From Akkermansia muciniphila (GTDB lineage Bacteria; Verrucomicrobiota; Verrucomicrobiia; Verrucomicrobiales; Akkermansiaceae), in NCBI RefSeq assembly GCF_030848305.1, contig NZ_CP114598.1:372001-436000 (forward strand): a DNA stretch of 64,000 nucleotides. The letters are read 5' to 3'. Positions 1 to 7,773 of the stretch are shown one piece after another. The translations under genes and the position numbers were made by a program. The notes below the pieces were generated by a model that worked only from the letters and a program-made list of their open reading frames with translations, ran no database searches and had not been told where the DNA came from. Within the stretch, counting starts at the first letter, position 1, and each line of letters starts with the position of its first letter.

Positions 1-113
1 TGTTCCGGCGCTTGTGGGCTAATGTCCCGGAAACAAACACACAGCTCATCCTGATACACAATGTCCGCGGGAATTTCCCCGGAACAGATTTTTTCAAATA
101 ACGTAGCGGCCAT
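1..113 (-). CDS. HIT family (histidine triad) protein, N-terminal part
   Basis: Runs off the left edge of the window; only the first 37 codons are visible, too short to stand out as an open frame. The start is ATG at 113-111 and the peptide begins [20 protein letters not shown], followed by [17 protein letters not shown]. This is the typical opening of HinT/HIT-like nucleotide-binding hydrolases (FxKI..gEIPa.ivyEd....F.DI.PqAP). The HxHxH catalytic motif would lie outside the window. No clear Shine-Dalgarno precedes the start. The gene is followed by nothing in the window, and lies upstream-to-downstream of the threonylcarbamoyl-AMP synthase on the same strand with a 55-base gap. Family call is secure; the exact substrate is unknown. 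Confidence 0.8.
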   Translation of the reverse strand, partial: MAATLFEKICSGEIPADIVYQDELCVCFRDISPQAPE

Positions 114-168
114 AAGATTAAAAAAGAATCTGCAATAACTTTAACATGTTTTGTAAACCGTGGGCAAG

Positions 169-1215
169 TTATTCTCTGACGGCCGAAGCGCGTCGCAGAC
201 GATCCATAATAGCGCGGCCCAGGCCGGATTCCGGGACGGATTCCGCCACAATGACGTCAATAGCTTCATTTTCATCCATCTGCCTCATTAGGGCAAACAG
301 GCGGACGGCAGCTTCTGCCAGCCGCCCGCTGCCGGGACTCATGGCTACCACTTCCGCCCAATTCCCTTCCCGGGCAAGATCGGACGTTCCTTCATAAGAA
401 AGCAAGCCATACCTCACACCCTCCGCCGGAGCGAAATCCCTCCCCGGTTCCAGCAACAGCATAGGTTTACGCGGGGCATAATGGCTGGTGAGCTGTCCCG
501 GCGCATCTGCCGGAGATGTTTCTGAAACAGGGCGGCAGGAAGGCTTGCGGCGCACTACCTTGACCAGATTGCGGAATTGTTCCCGGGGCACCGGCCCCTC
601 ACGCAGCAATTCCAGGAAAGGCTTGCCCTTCTCGTCAAGCATAGGGCGCACAATCGTGCTTTCCAGCCCCTCGGAACAGGCTCCGGCGTCCAGAATCATT
701 TCAATACTGCCCCCCAATTCCTTCTGCACGGCAGAAGCGGAAGTAGGGCTGATATGGCCGAAGCGGTTGGCGCTGGGCGCAGCTATAGGACGCCCCAGCG
801 CTTTCGCCACCCCCCGCATGGCAGGATGAGCGCTTACGCGAACGGCCACCGTAGGAAGGCCGCTGGTTACAATATCCGGAATAATATCCGCCTTTGGCAA
901 CACCAGGGTCAGCGGCCCCGGCCAGAATCTGGAAGCAAGCGTATGCACCAGATCTTTCAGCCCCTCCGGAACGGCGGTATATTTTTCCACCTCACTCCCA
1001 TGATGCACATGAATAATCAACGGATCAAAAGAAGGCCTTCCCTTGGCTTCAAAAATCCTTGCCACCGCTTCCGGGTTCAAGGCATCCGCTCCCAGGCCGT
1101 ATACAGTCTCCGTGGGAATCCCCACCAGCGCTCCCGCACCCAGAGCTTCCGCCGCACGGGCATACAGTTTGCGGTTGTCTGACAGGGGATCTACCTCGAA
1201 CAATTCGGTTTGCAT
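169..1215 (-). CDS. ywlC: L-threonylcarbamoyladenylate synthase (Sua5/YwlC family)
   Basis: Makes threonylcarbamoyl-AMP from threonine, bicarbonate and ATP, the first step of the t6A37 modification of ANN-decoding tRNAs; cytoplasmic. The N-terminal YrdC domain is clear: GALVGIPTETVYGLGADA, then KGRPSFDPLIIHV (KxR....PL motif), RFWPGPLTLVL, VAVRVSAHP and AAPSANRFGHISPT. After a linker comes a C-terminal Sua5 domain (SHYAPRKPMLLL to the end), so it is the long two-domain Sua5 type (348 aa) and not the short TsaC type. I chose ATG at 1215 because AAGGA sits 8 bases upstream; an in-frame TTG at 1287 would add 24 residues outside the domain. High confidence. Confidence 0.93.
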   Translation of the reverse strand: MQTELFEVDPLSDNRKLYARAAEALGAGALVGIPTETVYGLGADALNPEAVARIFEAKGRPSFDPLIIHVHHGSEVEKYTAVPEGLKDLVHTLASRFWPGPLTLVLPKADIIPDIVTSGLPTVAVRVSAHPAMRGVAKALGRPIAAPSANRFGHISPTSASAVQKELGGSIEMILDAGACSEGLESTIVRPMLDEKGKPFLELLREGPVPREQFRNLVKVVRRKPSCRPVSETSPADAPGQLTSHYAPRKPMLLLEPGRDFAPAEGVRYGLLSYEGTSDLAREGNWAEVVAMSPGSGRLAEAAVRLFALMRQMDENEAIDVIVAESVPESGLGRAIMDRLRRASAVRE

Positions 1216-1441
1216 GGCTCTATCCTTGCCTGAAGAAGCTCCTGCGTCAAGCAAGACCTCCTTTCCCGGAAGGGAGAAAACAGACAAATGAATAAGAGCA
1301 CGCCCCGCGGCACCATCCTTCTCCTCTCTTTTTCCAACTGCCTTTCCTCCGCACTACCTTTACGGACTTCCCTCGAATGAAAGCTGGCGTGAGAAAAGGC
1401 CATTCCGCTAAAAAGTTGTTTTCTCACGCCTCCGGATTGAG

Positions 1442-1447
1442 TACAAT
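1442..1447 (+). promoter_or_regulatory. -10-like element TACAAT directly before aroK
   Basis: TACAAT ends 6 bases before the GTG start of the shikimate kinase gene, so a transcript from it would begin at or within a base or two of the start codon (leaderless). No Shine-Dalgarno is present before this GTG. No convincing -35 at normal spacing (a TTGTTT lies 20 bases upstream). Part of a pattern repeated across the window. Confidence 0.4.
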
Positions 1448-1453
1448 CGAGCC

Positions 1454-2008
1454 GTGAATGGGGCCGCGTCAACATCCTTGCCAAACATCATCCTGATCGG
1501 GCTGATGGGATGCGGCAAAACAACCATAGGAAAGGAACTGCACCGGGAAACGCACCTTGGTTTTACGGATACGGACCAGTTAATCGAACGCCAGACGGGG
1601 ATGCACATTCCGCAGATTTTCAAAATCCATGGGGAATCACATTTTCGGGACCTGGAAACCGGAATCCTGCGGCAGCTTCAAACGTCCGCCGTACAAAGCC
1701 GCATTATTTCCACGGGAGGCGGCATCATTATCAGACCGGAAAACCGGCTGCTACTGAAAAAACTGGGCTTCGTCGTCTGGCTTCATACAGACGTGAATAT
1801 CCTGTACCAGCGTATTTCCAGATGCACCAACCGCCCCCTGCTCCAACACCCCAATCCCAAAGCCGTGCTGAAACATCTCATGAATGAACGGCATGATTTT
1901 TACCGGGAAACGGCGCACTTGACCATTGATACGGCCAATCTCCACATTCATGAAATCGCATTCGGCATTCTGGAATCCGCCAGAGTATTCCGGTCCCGAC
2001 GGCAATAA
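1454..2008 (+). CDS. aroK: Shikimate kinase
   Basis: Phosphorylates shikimate at the 3-hydroxyl with ATP, in the chorismate pathway; cytoplasmic. The P-loop GLMGCGKTTIGK lies at residues 16-27, the shikimate-binding DTDQLIE follows near residue 39, and the GGGIII loop (STGGGIIIRPENRLLLKK) near residue 92. An LID-like region with R (RCTNRPLL) follows. At 184 aa it is normal length. The start is GTG at 1454 (no in-frame ATG before the P-loop), with a TACAAT box 6 bases upstream suggesting a leaderless message. Stands alone between a divergent threonylcarbamoyl-AMP synthase and a convergent rpsP. Confidence 0.9.
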   Translation: MNGAASTSLPNIILIGLMGCGKTTIGKELHRETHLGFTDTDQLIERQTGMHIPQIFKIHGESHFRDLETGILRQLQTSAVQSRIISTGGGIIIRPENRLLLKKLGFVVWLHTDVNILYQRISRCTNRPLLQHPNPKAVLKHLMNERHDFYRETAHLTIDTANLHIHEIAFGILESARVFRSRRQ

Positions 2009-2110
2009 TGCCGCACCGTTTTTCTGTGGGCGGGAACCTTTCTCTTCCTGATCCGCCTTAACGCAAGAACTTCCAGGGAAACCCTTTTTCCCGCTCCATG
2101 CGCAAGAAAC

Positions 2111-2143
2111 AACAAAAGGCGATCCCCGTCAAAGGAACGCCTT
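2111..2143 (-). terminator. Probable terminator of rpsP
   Basis: On the minus strand AAGGCG (2143-2138) pairs with CGCCTT (2121-2116) across a 16-base loop and is followed by TTTTGTTGTTTC. The stem is short, so this is a moderate call; it lies 30 bases past the rpsP stop. Confidence 0.45.
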
Positions 2144-2172
2144 CAGGAAAATGATAATGTACCGGAAAAGGC

Positions 2173-2415
2173 TTAAGCCTTACGGGCTTTACGGATCATT
2201 GAATTCACCGTTTCAGAGGGCTGCGCTCCGTTAGCAAGCCATTTGTCAACCTTTTCCAGGTTAATGGTATAGTTGACACCTTCCTTCATGGGATCATAAG
2301 AACCCACTTGTTCGATGTAACGGCCGTCACGACGCGCACGGCTGTCGACAACAACGATTTTGTAGTAAGGACGGTCCTTGGAACCCTGACGGTTGAGTCT
2401 GATTGCTACTGCCAT
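2173..2415 (-). CDS. rpsP: 30S ribosomal protein S16
   Basis: Small-subunit assembly protein binding 16S rRNA. Full-length (80 aa) with the classic opening [17 protein letters not shown] and [17 protein letters not shown]. In many bacteria rpsP heads an operon with rimM, trmD and rplS; here it is alone, followed by a small hairpin terminator and preceded by a 337-base gene-poor stretch. A TATAAT lies only 4 bases before the ATG and there is no Shine-Dalgarno, so where transcription starts is unclear. Confidence 0.97.
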
Positions 2416-2752
2416 ATCAATTATAAATAAAAGGTGTTAATGGAAAACTTGCGCGCCTTGCCACTCACATGCGTGCGCGTTTGGCTTTCCATAGCGGGTG
2501 CAGATGTATGCGATATAATGGAGTCATTGTCAATACCAGAGTTATTTTTACGGGAAAAAAGCCTCTCATCCATTTCTGCGTCAGGGGAAATTTTCCACCG
2601 CCATGAGGTCAAAAGAATACAGCATGCTGAATCCTCCCGCCTCCAGAACAAGAGACAATATTCCATCCGGTATTCCGGCATACCGTCCCGTAAAAGGAAC
2701 GAATGGGCTGCCAGCGGAAAATAAATTCCTCCTTCATGGAACAAAACAATCC
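2416..2752. other. Gene-poor stretch upstream of rpsP
   Basis: I see no convincing coding frame here. Short open frames exist on both strands but have no motif, no plausible start signal and a biased composition. On the minus strand TTGACA at 2533-2528 with TACATC 19 bases further could drive rpsP, but the spacing is long. Nothing else recognised. Confidence 0.4.
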
Positions 2753-3655
2753 TTATGCCCTGGGATGCGACTGTCTGTACACTTCCGCCATTCTGGCACG
2801 CGTCACATGCGTGTAAATCTGGGTAGTGGACAGGGAAGCATGGCCCAGCAGTTCCTGGACGGAACGGAGATCTGCCCCGGCCTCCAGAATGTGCGTGGCG
2901 AATGTATGCCTGATCTTATGGGGAGAAATGGTAAAAGGAATGGAAGACAGCTTCACATATTTATTCAGCATCATCTGTACGGCGCGAGCGCTTAGCCGGG
3001 TTCCTATACGGGAAACAAACAAGGGGGAATTCTTCGGCAGGCAGGCCATGACAACGTAAGTCTCCAGAGCTGCCAGAGCAGGAGTTCCCACCGGCAGAAT
3101 GCGCTCCTTGCGCCCCTTCCCCATTACTTTCACGCCCCGGAAACGGTGATCCACACTGCCGACATCCAGCCCTACCAGTTCACTCAGGCGCATCCCGCAG
3201 GAATAAAAAAGTTCCAATATGGCCGCATCACGGTAGGGAAGCCATGCGGGGGCATTGGAGGGAACGGCAGTCTTGTAGGGAAGCTCCAGCAATTCCAACA
3301 TCTGGTTGAGCGTCAGAAAAACGGGAAGTGTTTTCTTTTTCCTGGGAAGGGAAACGCCCGTCATTGGATTCGCCTCCAGCCCGCGCCTCCGCATCATGAA
3401 ACGGTAAAAACTGCGCAGGGCGGCAAACCTCAGCCGGATGGAGGACGTGGCGGCTTCATCCTTCAGCTCCTGGAAAAGCCAGTCCCTCATCTGGTCCGGC
3501 GTGCACTTCTCCCACCCTGGGAATGAATCAGCCGCCCAGGCCCTGAACTGGCGCAAGGCGCGGGCGTACACCTCCACCGTATGAGGAGAAGCCTGCTTTT
3601 CCACCTCCAGATATTGAAGAAAGTCCTGTTCCGGTTCCAGAGGAATCCCCATCAT
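2753..3655 (-). CDS. Tyrosine site-specific recombinase, XerC/XerD type
   Basis: Cuts and rejoins dif-like sites to resolve chromosome dimers; cytoplasmic, DNA-bound. The N-terminal SAM-like core-binding domain is at about residues 5-95 (FLQYLEVEKQASPHTVEVYA) and the catalytic domain follows. All catalytic residues are visible: Arg in CGMRLSEL, Lys in GKGRKERILP, HKIRHTFATH, LLGHASLSTTQIYTH with the terminal Tyr. At about 300 aa it is Xer length. Start ATG at 3655 lies 10 bases after the stop of the EF-hand gene, with GGAG within that gene's end; a double ATG (3655/3652) makes the exact start uncertain by one residue. XerC versus XerD cannot be decided here. Not next to other integrase-like cargo, so a housekeeping role is more likely than a mobile element. 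Confidence 0.88.
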   Translation of the reverse strand: MMGIPLEPEQDFLQYLEVEKQASPHTVEVYARALRQFRAWAADSFPGWEKCTPDQMRDWLFQELKDEAATSSIRLRFAALRSFYRFMMRRRGLEANPMTGVSLPRKKKTLPVFLTLNQMLELLELPYKTAVPSNAPAWLPYRDAAILELFYSCGMRLSELVGLDVGSVDHRFRGVKVMGKGRKERILPVGTPALAALETYVVMACLPKNSPLFVSRIGTRLSARAVQMMLNKYVKLSSIPFTISPHKIRHTFATHILEAGADLRSVQELLGHASLSTTQIYTHVTRARMAEVYRQSHPRA

Positions 3656-3665
3656 GAAGAATAAA

Positions 3666-4535
3666 TTACTCCGTACCTTTATCTTTTTCATCCCCGGCAT
3701 CCACCGGCGATTCCTTCAGCAGCACTTCGCTGATATTGGCCCGGATGAACAAATCAATATCGTCCGGTTCTTCCATGGAATACAGAGGGCTGTCCTCATG
3801 GCTGTCCGCCAGGGCCTGCTCTCTCTCCACCGGGCTGAGCACACCGTCCTGATCCAAATCGTAAAGCTCCATCATCTCCTTCATTTTGACCTGGTACAGA
3901 GCCGCGGCATCTTTCATGACAACGGCATGCTCCTCCGGATCAATGCGGCCATTCCCATTGGCGTCATAATGATGCAGTAACATATTACGAGTCAGCAGAA
4001 ACAATCCGGGAGCAACCATGAAACGCTTCTTCCCCACCGTGCGAATTTCCACCAGAGGCATTTCCATTCCCTCCGCAGGGGGGGGAGGCGGAGGAATTTT
4101 CCGCCTCTCACCGGGTGGGGAAAGCGGAATGCCGTCTCTCTTGTCCGGACCAGCATCCGCTCTGCGTCCCCCTCTCCGCTTTTCTACATGTTGCCGGAAA
4201 GCCCTGTACTCTTCCGGGGAAAGCCTTCCGTCCCCATCCTTATCAAACTGCCTCAGAAAGGCCTTTCTGGCCTCCCGCCGCGCAGCGCGGGCATCCTCCA
4301 CTAACCGGGCCTTATCCTGATCGGACAAAATTCCCGTGCCCGTGCTGTCATAGCGGTCCAAGACCATTTGGCGGATAAGCAAAGTCACCTGAAGGCATTC
4401 CAGTCCGGCCCCGGGGGCGGTCTCCTTTTTCCCGCAGTCTCCGGAAAACACGGATTGCCCTGCCGCAAACGGGAACAGACCACACGCCAGCGCTGCAGAA
4501 CATGACAAAATAAACATGTGGGGCAATCTCATCAT
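3666..4535 (-). CDS. Exported EF-hand protein with four calcium-binding loops
   Basis: A signal peptide is visible (MFILSCSAALACGLFPFAAGQS). Four EF-hand loops follow: DSTGTGILSDQD near residue 63, DKDGDGRLSPEE near 98, DANGNGRIDPEE near 191 and DLDQDGVLSPVE near 227, arranged in two pairs separated by a basic and proline-rich linker (RRGGRRADAG, then PPPPPP). It should bind calcium outside the cytoplasm, but no enzymatic domain is present. The C-terminal 50 residues are acidic and unassigned. Starts: GTG-ATG-ATG in a row at 4538-4530; I take the first ATG. It lies 10 bases upstream of the Xer gene, so the two are probably co-transcribed, although no functional tie is obvious. Confidence 0.85.
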   Translation of the reverse strand: MMRLPHMFILSCSAALACGLFPFAAGQSVFSGDCGKKETAPGAGLECLQVTLLIRQMVLDRYDSTGTGILSDQDKARLVEDARAARREARKAFLRQFDKDGDGRLSPEEYRAFRQHVEKRRGGRRADAGPDKRDGIPLSPPGERRKIPPPPPPAEGMEMPLVEIRTVGKKRFMVAPGLFLLTRNMLLHHYDANGNGRIDPEEHAVVMKDAAALYQVKMKEMMELYDLDQDGVLSPVEREQALADSHEDSPLYSMEEPDDIDLFIRANISEVLLKESPVDAGDEKDKGTE

Positions 4536-4569
4536 CACTTTTACTAACCCCGCCGGGAAAAGACGGTTT

Positions 4570-4614
4570 CAAAAATAAACATCCGCCCCTGCCGGCGGGC
4601 GACATGGGCGGATG
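4570..4614 (-). terminator. Terminator after yajC
   Basis: On the minus strand CATCCGCC (4614-4607) pairs perfectly with GGCGGATG (4587-4580), with a further GC-rich inverted core between, followed by TTTATTTTTG. It lies 27 bases past the yajC stop and closes the trmB-tgt-yajC cluster. Confidence 0.8.
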
Positions 4615-4641
4615 CAGGAAACGTACGGAAAGCGGAAAAAC

Positions 4642-4974
4642 TTACTTCTCCACTTGAACGATCGCGTTCTTTTCCAATTCAATCACCACGCCTTCCGCAA
4701 TCTTGAGGGAAACGGTGCGCTCATTCACCTTCTCCACAAAACCGTGCAGCCCTGCGTTTGTAATCACCTTGTCTCCGCGCTGCAGGGCCGCGATGCGCGC
4801 CTGCTGCTCCTTCTGAGCCTTTCTCTGGGGACGGATCAGCATCACCCAGAACAGGACGATGATAATCACAAACATGAACATGGGACTGGCGAGAATCTGC
4901 TGAAACATATTTGCAGGTTCCTGCCCGGCGGCGCCCGCCGCATCCTGAGCCTGTGCTAACATAAAGATATTCAT
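4642..4974 (-). CDS. yajC: YajC, Sec translocase accessory subunit
   Basis: Small inner-membrane partner of SecDF-SecYEG. One membrane segment, FMFVIIIVLFWVMLIRPQRK near residues 33-52, is followed by the signature RPQRKAQKEQQ and the cytoplasmic KOW-like region LQRGDKVITNAGLHGFV. 110 aa, normal. Its ATG overlaps the tgt stop by four bases (ATGA), and tgt-yajC order is widespread in bacteria. secD/secF, often next, are not in the window; a terminator follows. Confidence 0.95.
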   Translation of the reverse strand: MNIFMLAQAQDAAGAAGQEPANMFQQILASPMFMFVIIIVLFWVMLIRPQRKAQKEQQARIAALQRGDKVITNAGLHGFVEKVNERTVSLKIAEGVVIELEKNAIVQVEK

Positions 4975-6104
4975 AAAATGTCGTTTGCTTGATACCGCGC
5001 GATAAACGAATCCTTGAAGGAACCGAACGTGCCGGCGGCTATGGCCTCGCGCGCCTGGGCCATCAGCCGGAGATAGAATTCCAGATTCTGAAAAGAAAGC
5101 AATCTTAAAGCGAGTATTTCACCGGCTTTAAACAGATGCCGCACGTAAGCGCGGGAAAATTGCGTGACATGCGGATGCCCCTCCGGATCAATCGGGCGGG
5201 AATCCGTCGCCCAGCGCTGATTTTTGATATGCATGGGGCCGTCCGGAGTCAAAGCCACGCCGTGGCGGGCCAGGCGGGTAGGCATCACGCAGTCAAACAT
5301 ATCCACGCCGCGGGCAATCATCTCCAGCAATTGGGGGGGGGTGCCCAGCCCCATGGCGTACCGGGGCTTTTCCTCCGGCAGCCAGGGAGCGGAATGATCA
5401 ATGGCGCGGAGCATTTCATCCTCCGGCTCTCCCACGGAAACGCCGCCGATGGCGTACCCGTCAAAATCCATGGCTGCCAGTTCTTCCGCGCACTTCTTTC
5501 TTAAATCCGCATACACGGAACCCTGCACAATGCCGAAATGGTGCTGACGCCCTTCCCCGGAACGGGGCTGATGTTCCTGCACCCACGCCTTGCAGCGGCG
5601 GGCCCAACGGAGCGTGTAACCCAGGGAAGCCTCCGCGTACTTCCTGTCGCAGGGATAAGGGGGGCACTCGTCAAACAGCATGGCAATATCACTGCCCAGG
5701 TCCGCCTGGATCTCCATGGACCGCTCCGGGCTCAGCATCATGTACGCCCCGTCCAAATGGTTCTGGAAACGCACCCCTTCTTCCGTAATCTTACGGAGCT
5801 TGGCAAGGGACCAGACCTGGAACCCGCCGGAATCCGTTAAAATAGGGCGGTTCCAGGAGGAAAATTTGTGTAATCCGCCCATTTGCCTAATCAAAGAGGA
5901 ACCTGGGCGCAGGGACAAATGATAGGTATTTCCCAGAATAATTTCAGCACCCAGCGTCTCCAAATCCTGCGGATGCATGGTTTTTACGGAACCCTGCGTT
6001 CCCACCGGCATGAAAATGGGGGTGGAAACCTGTCCATGCGGCAACTCAAGCGAACCCAGGCGCGCAGCCGTGGAAGAATCTTTTTGATGAAGTATAAAAG
6101 GCAT
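4971..6104 (-). CDS. tgt: tRNA-guanine transglycosylase, zinc site lost
   Basis: Exchanges G34 of GUN-anticodon tRNAs for preQ1 or a relative in queuosine synthesis. The core is intact: VGTQGSVKTM, TDSGGFQVWSL (Asp of the base-binding pocket), FDECPPYP, IGGVSVGE and the nucleophile Asp in GVDMFDCVMPTRLARHG. The structural zinc site is not: where the family has DCxCxxCRNYSRAYLRHL, this has PEGHPHVTQFSRAYVRHL, and the later His ligand (THNL in the family) reads SFQNLEFY. All four ligands (Cys, Cys, Cys, His) are thus replaced, with the flanking SRAY..HLFKAGEILALRLL preserved. Start ATG at 6104 is 5 bases after the trmB stop and gives a normal 377 aa; a longer frame back to 6170 would overlap trmB. 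Overlaps yajC by 4 bases. Confidence 0.9.
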   Translation of the reverse strand: MPFILHQKDSSTAARLGSLELPHGQVSTPIFMPVGTQGSVKTMHPQDLETLGAEIILGNTYHLSLRPGSSLIRQMGGLHKFSSWNRPILTDSGGFQVWSLAKLRKITEEGVRFQNHLDGAYMMLSPERSMEIQADLGSDIAMLFDECPPYPCDRKYAEASLGYTLRWARRCKAWVQEHQPRSGEGRQHHFGIVQGSVYADLRKKCAEELAAMDFDGYAIGGVSVGEPEDEMLRAIDHSAPWLPEEKPRYAMGLGTPPQLLEMIARGVDMFDCVMPTRLARHGVALTPDGPMHIKNQRWATDSRPIDPEGHPHVTQFSRAYVRHLFKAGEILALRLLSFQNLEFYLRLMAQAREAIAAGTFGSFKDSFIARYQANDIL

Positions 6105-6109
6105 CGGAA

Positions 6110-6706
6110 TCAGACTTTCTGCAATTTGATAAAACGGGCGCGGTAAATCGGTTTTCCCATGGCCTCCCATTGAAGCTGGAAATCCGTTCGGGGATAAAAA
6201 AATTCGTCCTCATCCCAACTGGCGCGGCTAAACAGCCCGCTGCGCGCCACATGGTCCAGCACCCACAGAAAATACCCTTCATGATCCGTCTTGAACAGAA
6301 ACTCCCCGCCATCGGACAGGGCTTGGTGCAGCACGGGAAGAAAATCCTCCTGCACCAGCCGGTTCTTATGGTGTCTCTCCTTGGGCCACGGATCCGGACA
6401 TAAATAATGCAGCCGGGAAATGCAGCCGGGCTGCATCATCCACTCCAGAAAATAACGGCTCTCCACGCGAAACACCTTCACGTTATCCAGTCCGCGGACG
6501 GCCGCCCGGGAACAAACTCCCCGCACACGGCCCAAAAGCCGTTCTATCCCCAGAAAACGGCGCTCCGGATAATGATCCGCCATCTGGAGCAGGAACCCAC
6601 CGTCCCCACACCCCAAATCAACCTCAAAAGGACCATCCGCGCCAAAAATATCAGAAGGCGCCAGCACCTTGAAAAAATCGTCTGGAATAAAGGCCGGATT
6701 TATCAT
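6110..6706 (-). CDS. trmB: tRNA (guanine-N7-)-methyltransferase
   Basis: Methylates G46 of the tRNA variable loop using SAM; cytoplasmic. SAM-binding VDLGCGDGGFLLQMA is followed by FLGIERLLGR, then the family signature CPDPWPKERHHKNRLVQ and the substrate-binding KTDHEGYF. From ATG 6706 the protein is 198 aa; an ATG at 6781 would add 25 residues but lies inside the hairpin that probably ends the upstream gene, so I prefer 6706. Neither start has a Shine-Dalgarno. Followed by tgt after 5 bases: a tRNA-modification pair. Confidence 0.9.
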   Translation of the reverse strand: MINPAFIPDDFFKVLAPSDIFGADGPFEVDLGCGDGGFLLQMADHYPERRFLGIERLLGRVRGVCSRAAVRGLDNVKVFRVESRYFLEWMMQPGCISRLHYLCPDPWPKERHHKNRLVQEDFLPVLHQALSDGGEFLFKTDHEGYFLWVLDHVARSGLFSRASWDEDEFFYPRTDFQLQWEAMGKPIYRARFIKLQKV

Positions 6707-6763
6707 GGGAATCAACGTGCGGATAAGATGCGTTACAAAGCGGACTCTGTCAAACGAGAAGAA

Positions 6764-6793
6764 CCCCGCCCCCGCAAACATGGCGGGGCGGGG
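6764..6793 (-). terminator. GC-rich hairpin after the Nudix-like gene
   Basis: GGCGGGGCGGGG at 6782-6793 pairs (one slip) with CCCCGCCCCCGC at 6764-6775 around a short A-rich loop. Minus-strand sequence after it is TTCTTCTCGTTTG, only moderately T-rich. Lies between the Nudix-like gene and trmB. Confidence 0.5.
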
Positions 6794-6835
6794 CCCGGAA
6801 AAACGGAAAAATTAAACCGAAACGGCCCGACGCCG

Positions 6836-7558
6836 TCAGCTCCGGCAATAAAGGCGATTATAAATTTTACGGTCAAAACGGTAATAGCGCGCGGCGCGGT
6901 GGGGAACCCCCTCCTCCTTCTCATCCAGCGGCACAATGTAGGGGCGGGAAGCGATTTTTTTGTGGAAATTACGCACATCCATGGGCTTGCCGTGAATCTC
7001 CTCATTCAACCGCCGGAGCTGAAGAGCCGTAAACTTGGCAGGCAGCATGTCATAAATCAGCGCAGGCTCCTTCTTCACGGAAGAACGCACTCTCTCCAGC
7101 GCCAGGTCAATAATATCCCGGTGATCAAACGCCAGTTCCGGCAGGTCATCTACAGGCACCCAGCGGGTCTTGTGGCTTTCCATCAGTCTGCGCAGCTTGG
7201 TGGAAATCCTGATCATGGCCATGTAGGCCACCGTCACCAGACGCCCTATCTTCTGGCCGGAAACAGCCTCCACCCATGCCCTGTCCTCCGGATTCTTGAT
7301 GCGCGATGGCGCGCCGAACGTATGGAATTGTTCCAAGTGAGGGGAAGACATGCCGGTCATGTCAAACAGAACGCGGCGGGCGGCGGCATCCAGTTCTTCC
7401 TCCTCATAAATCAAATCGCCGGGCAACTTGGAAATAGCGCCGGTATGTCCTGGTTCAAACTGCGTCTTCTCTACCAGAAGAACTTTCAAACCTTCCTCAT
7501 CGAACCCGATCAACACACAATCCACTGAGAGATGCGGATAAAATGCCTGTCTGCTCAT
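6836..7558 (-). CDS. Nudix-fold protein with C-terminal winged helix (NrtR-like regulator)
   Basis: The N-terminal half is Nudix-like (LSVDCVLIGFDEEGLKVLLVEK, LPGDLIYEEEEL), and the C-terminal half has the winged-helix typical of NrtR-like regulators (LPAKFTALQLRRLNEEIHGK, RNFHKKIASRPYI). The Nudix box is degenerate: where catalytically active members have REUxEExGU this reads RRVLFDMTGM, so the acidic metal ligands are gone. This fits a ligand-sensing repressor more than a hydrolase. Start ATG at 7558 is preceded by an AT-rich stretch (TACAATAATAGATAACATA) rather than a Shine-Dalgarno. Target genes are not evident; neighbours are tRNA modification genes and a divergent rlpA. Function of the family is known for NAD and sugar metabolism; the role here is open. 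Confidence 0.75.
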   Translation of the reverse strand: MSRQAFYPHLSVDCVLIGFDEEGLKVLLVEKTQFEPGHTGAISKLPGDLIYEEEELDAAARRVLFDMTGMSSPHLEQFHTFGAPSRIKNPEDRAWVEAVSGQKIGRLVTVAYMAMIRISTKLRRLMESHKTRWVPVDDLPELAFDHRDIIDLALERVRSSVKKEPALIYDMLPAKFTALQLRRLNEEIHGKPMDVRNFHKKIASRPYIVPLDEKEEGVPHRAARYYRFDRKIYNRLYCRS

Positions 7559-7736
7559 TATGTTATCTATTATTGTAGTAAGTTCCCAGAATCGTACCAA
7601 CGCTACGCAAGCGGTCCAACCAAGTCAACCAAAATCAAAATAGGAACGGCAATGAAAAAACTCCCCCTTTACCCCAGCAAACATCACGCCACTTCAGGAA
7701 TCCAGTTTCTCATGGGCGGCAAAACGCGCCCGCGTC

Positions 7737-7767
7737 TTGCATTTCACCATCTTCCCGTCCATATAAT
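7737..7767 (+). promoter_or_regulatory. Promoter of rlpA
   Basis: TTGCAT at 7737-7742, 19-base spacer, consensus TATAAT at 7762-7767. The -10 ends 6 bases before the first ATG of rlpA (7774), predicting a start of transcription at that codon. Confidence 0.55.
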
Positions 7768-7773
7768 AGAATC

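Noticed and set aside
1216-1287. TTG start for the threonylcarbamoyl-AMP synthase giving 24 more residues
   Set aside because: The extra segment is outside the domain and the ATG at 1215 has a better Shine-Dalgarno.
2514-2519. Plus-strand TATAAT in the rpsP upstream region
   Set aside because: No -35 at usable distance and no plus-strand gene downstream to drive.
2421-2744. Open frames on both strands between rpsP and the Xer gene
   Set aside because: No start signal, no motif, Trp/Cys/Arg-rich products; more likely non-coding.
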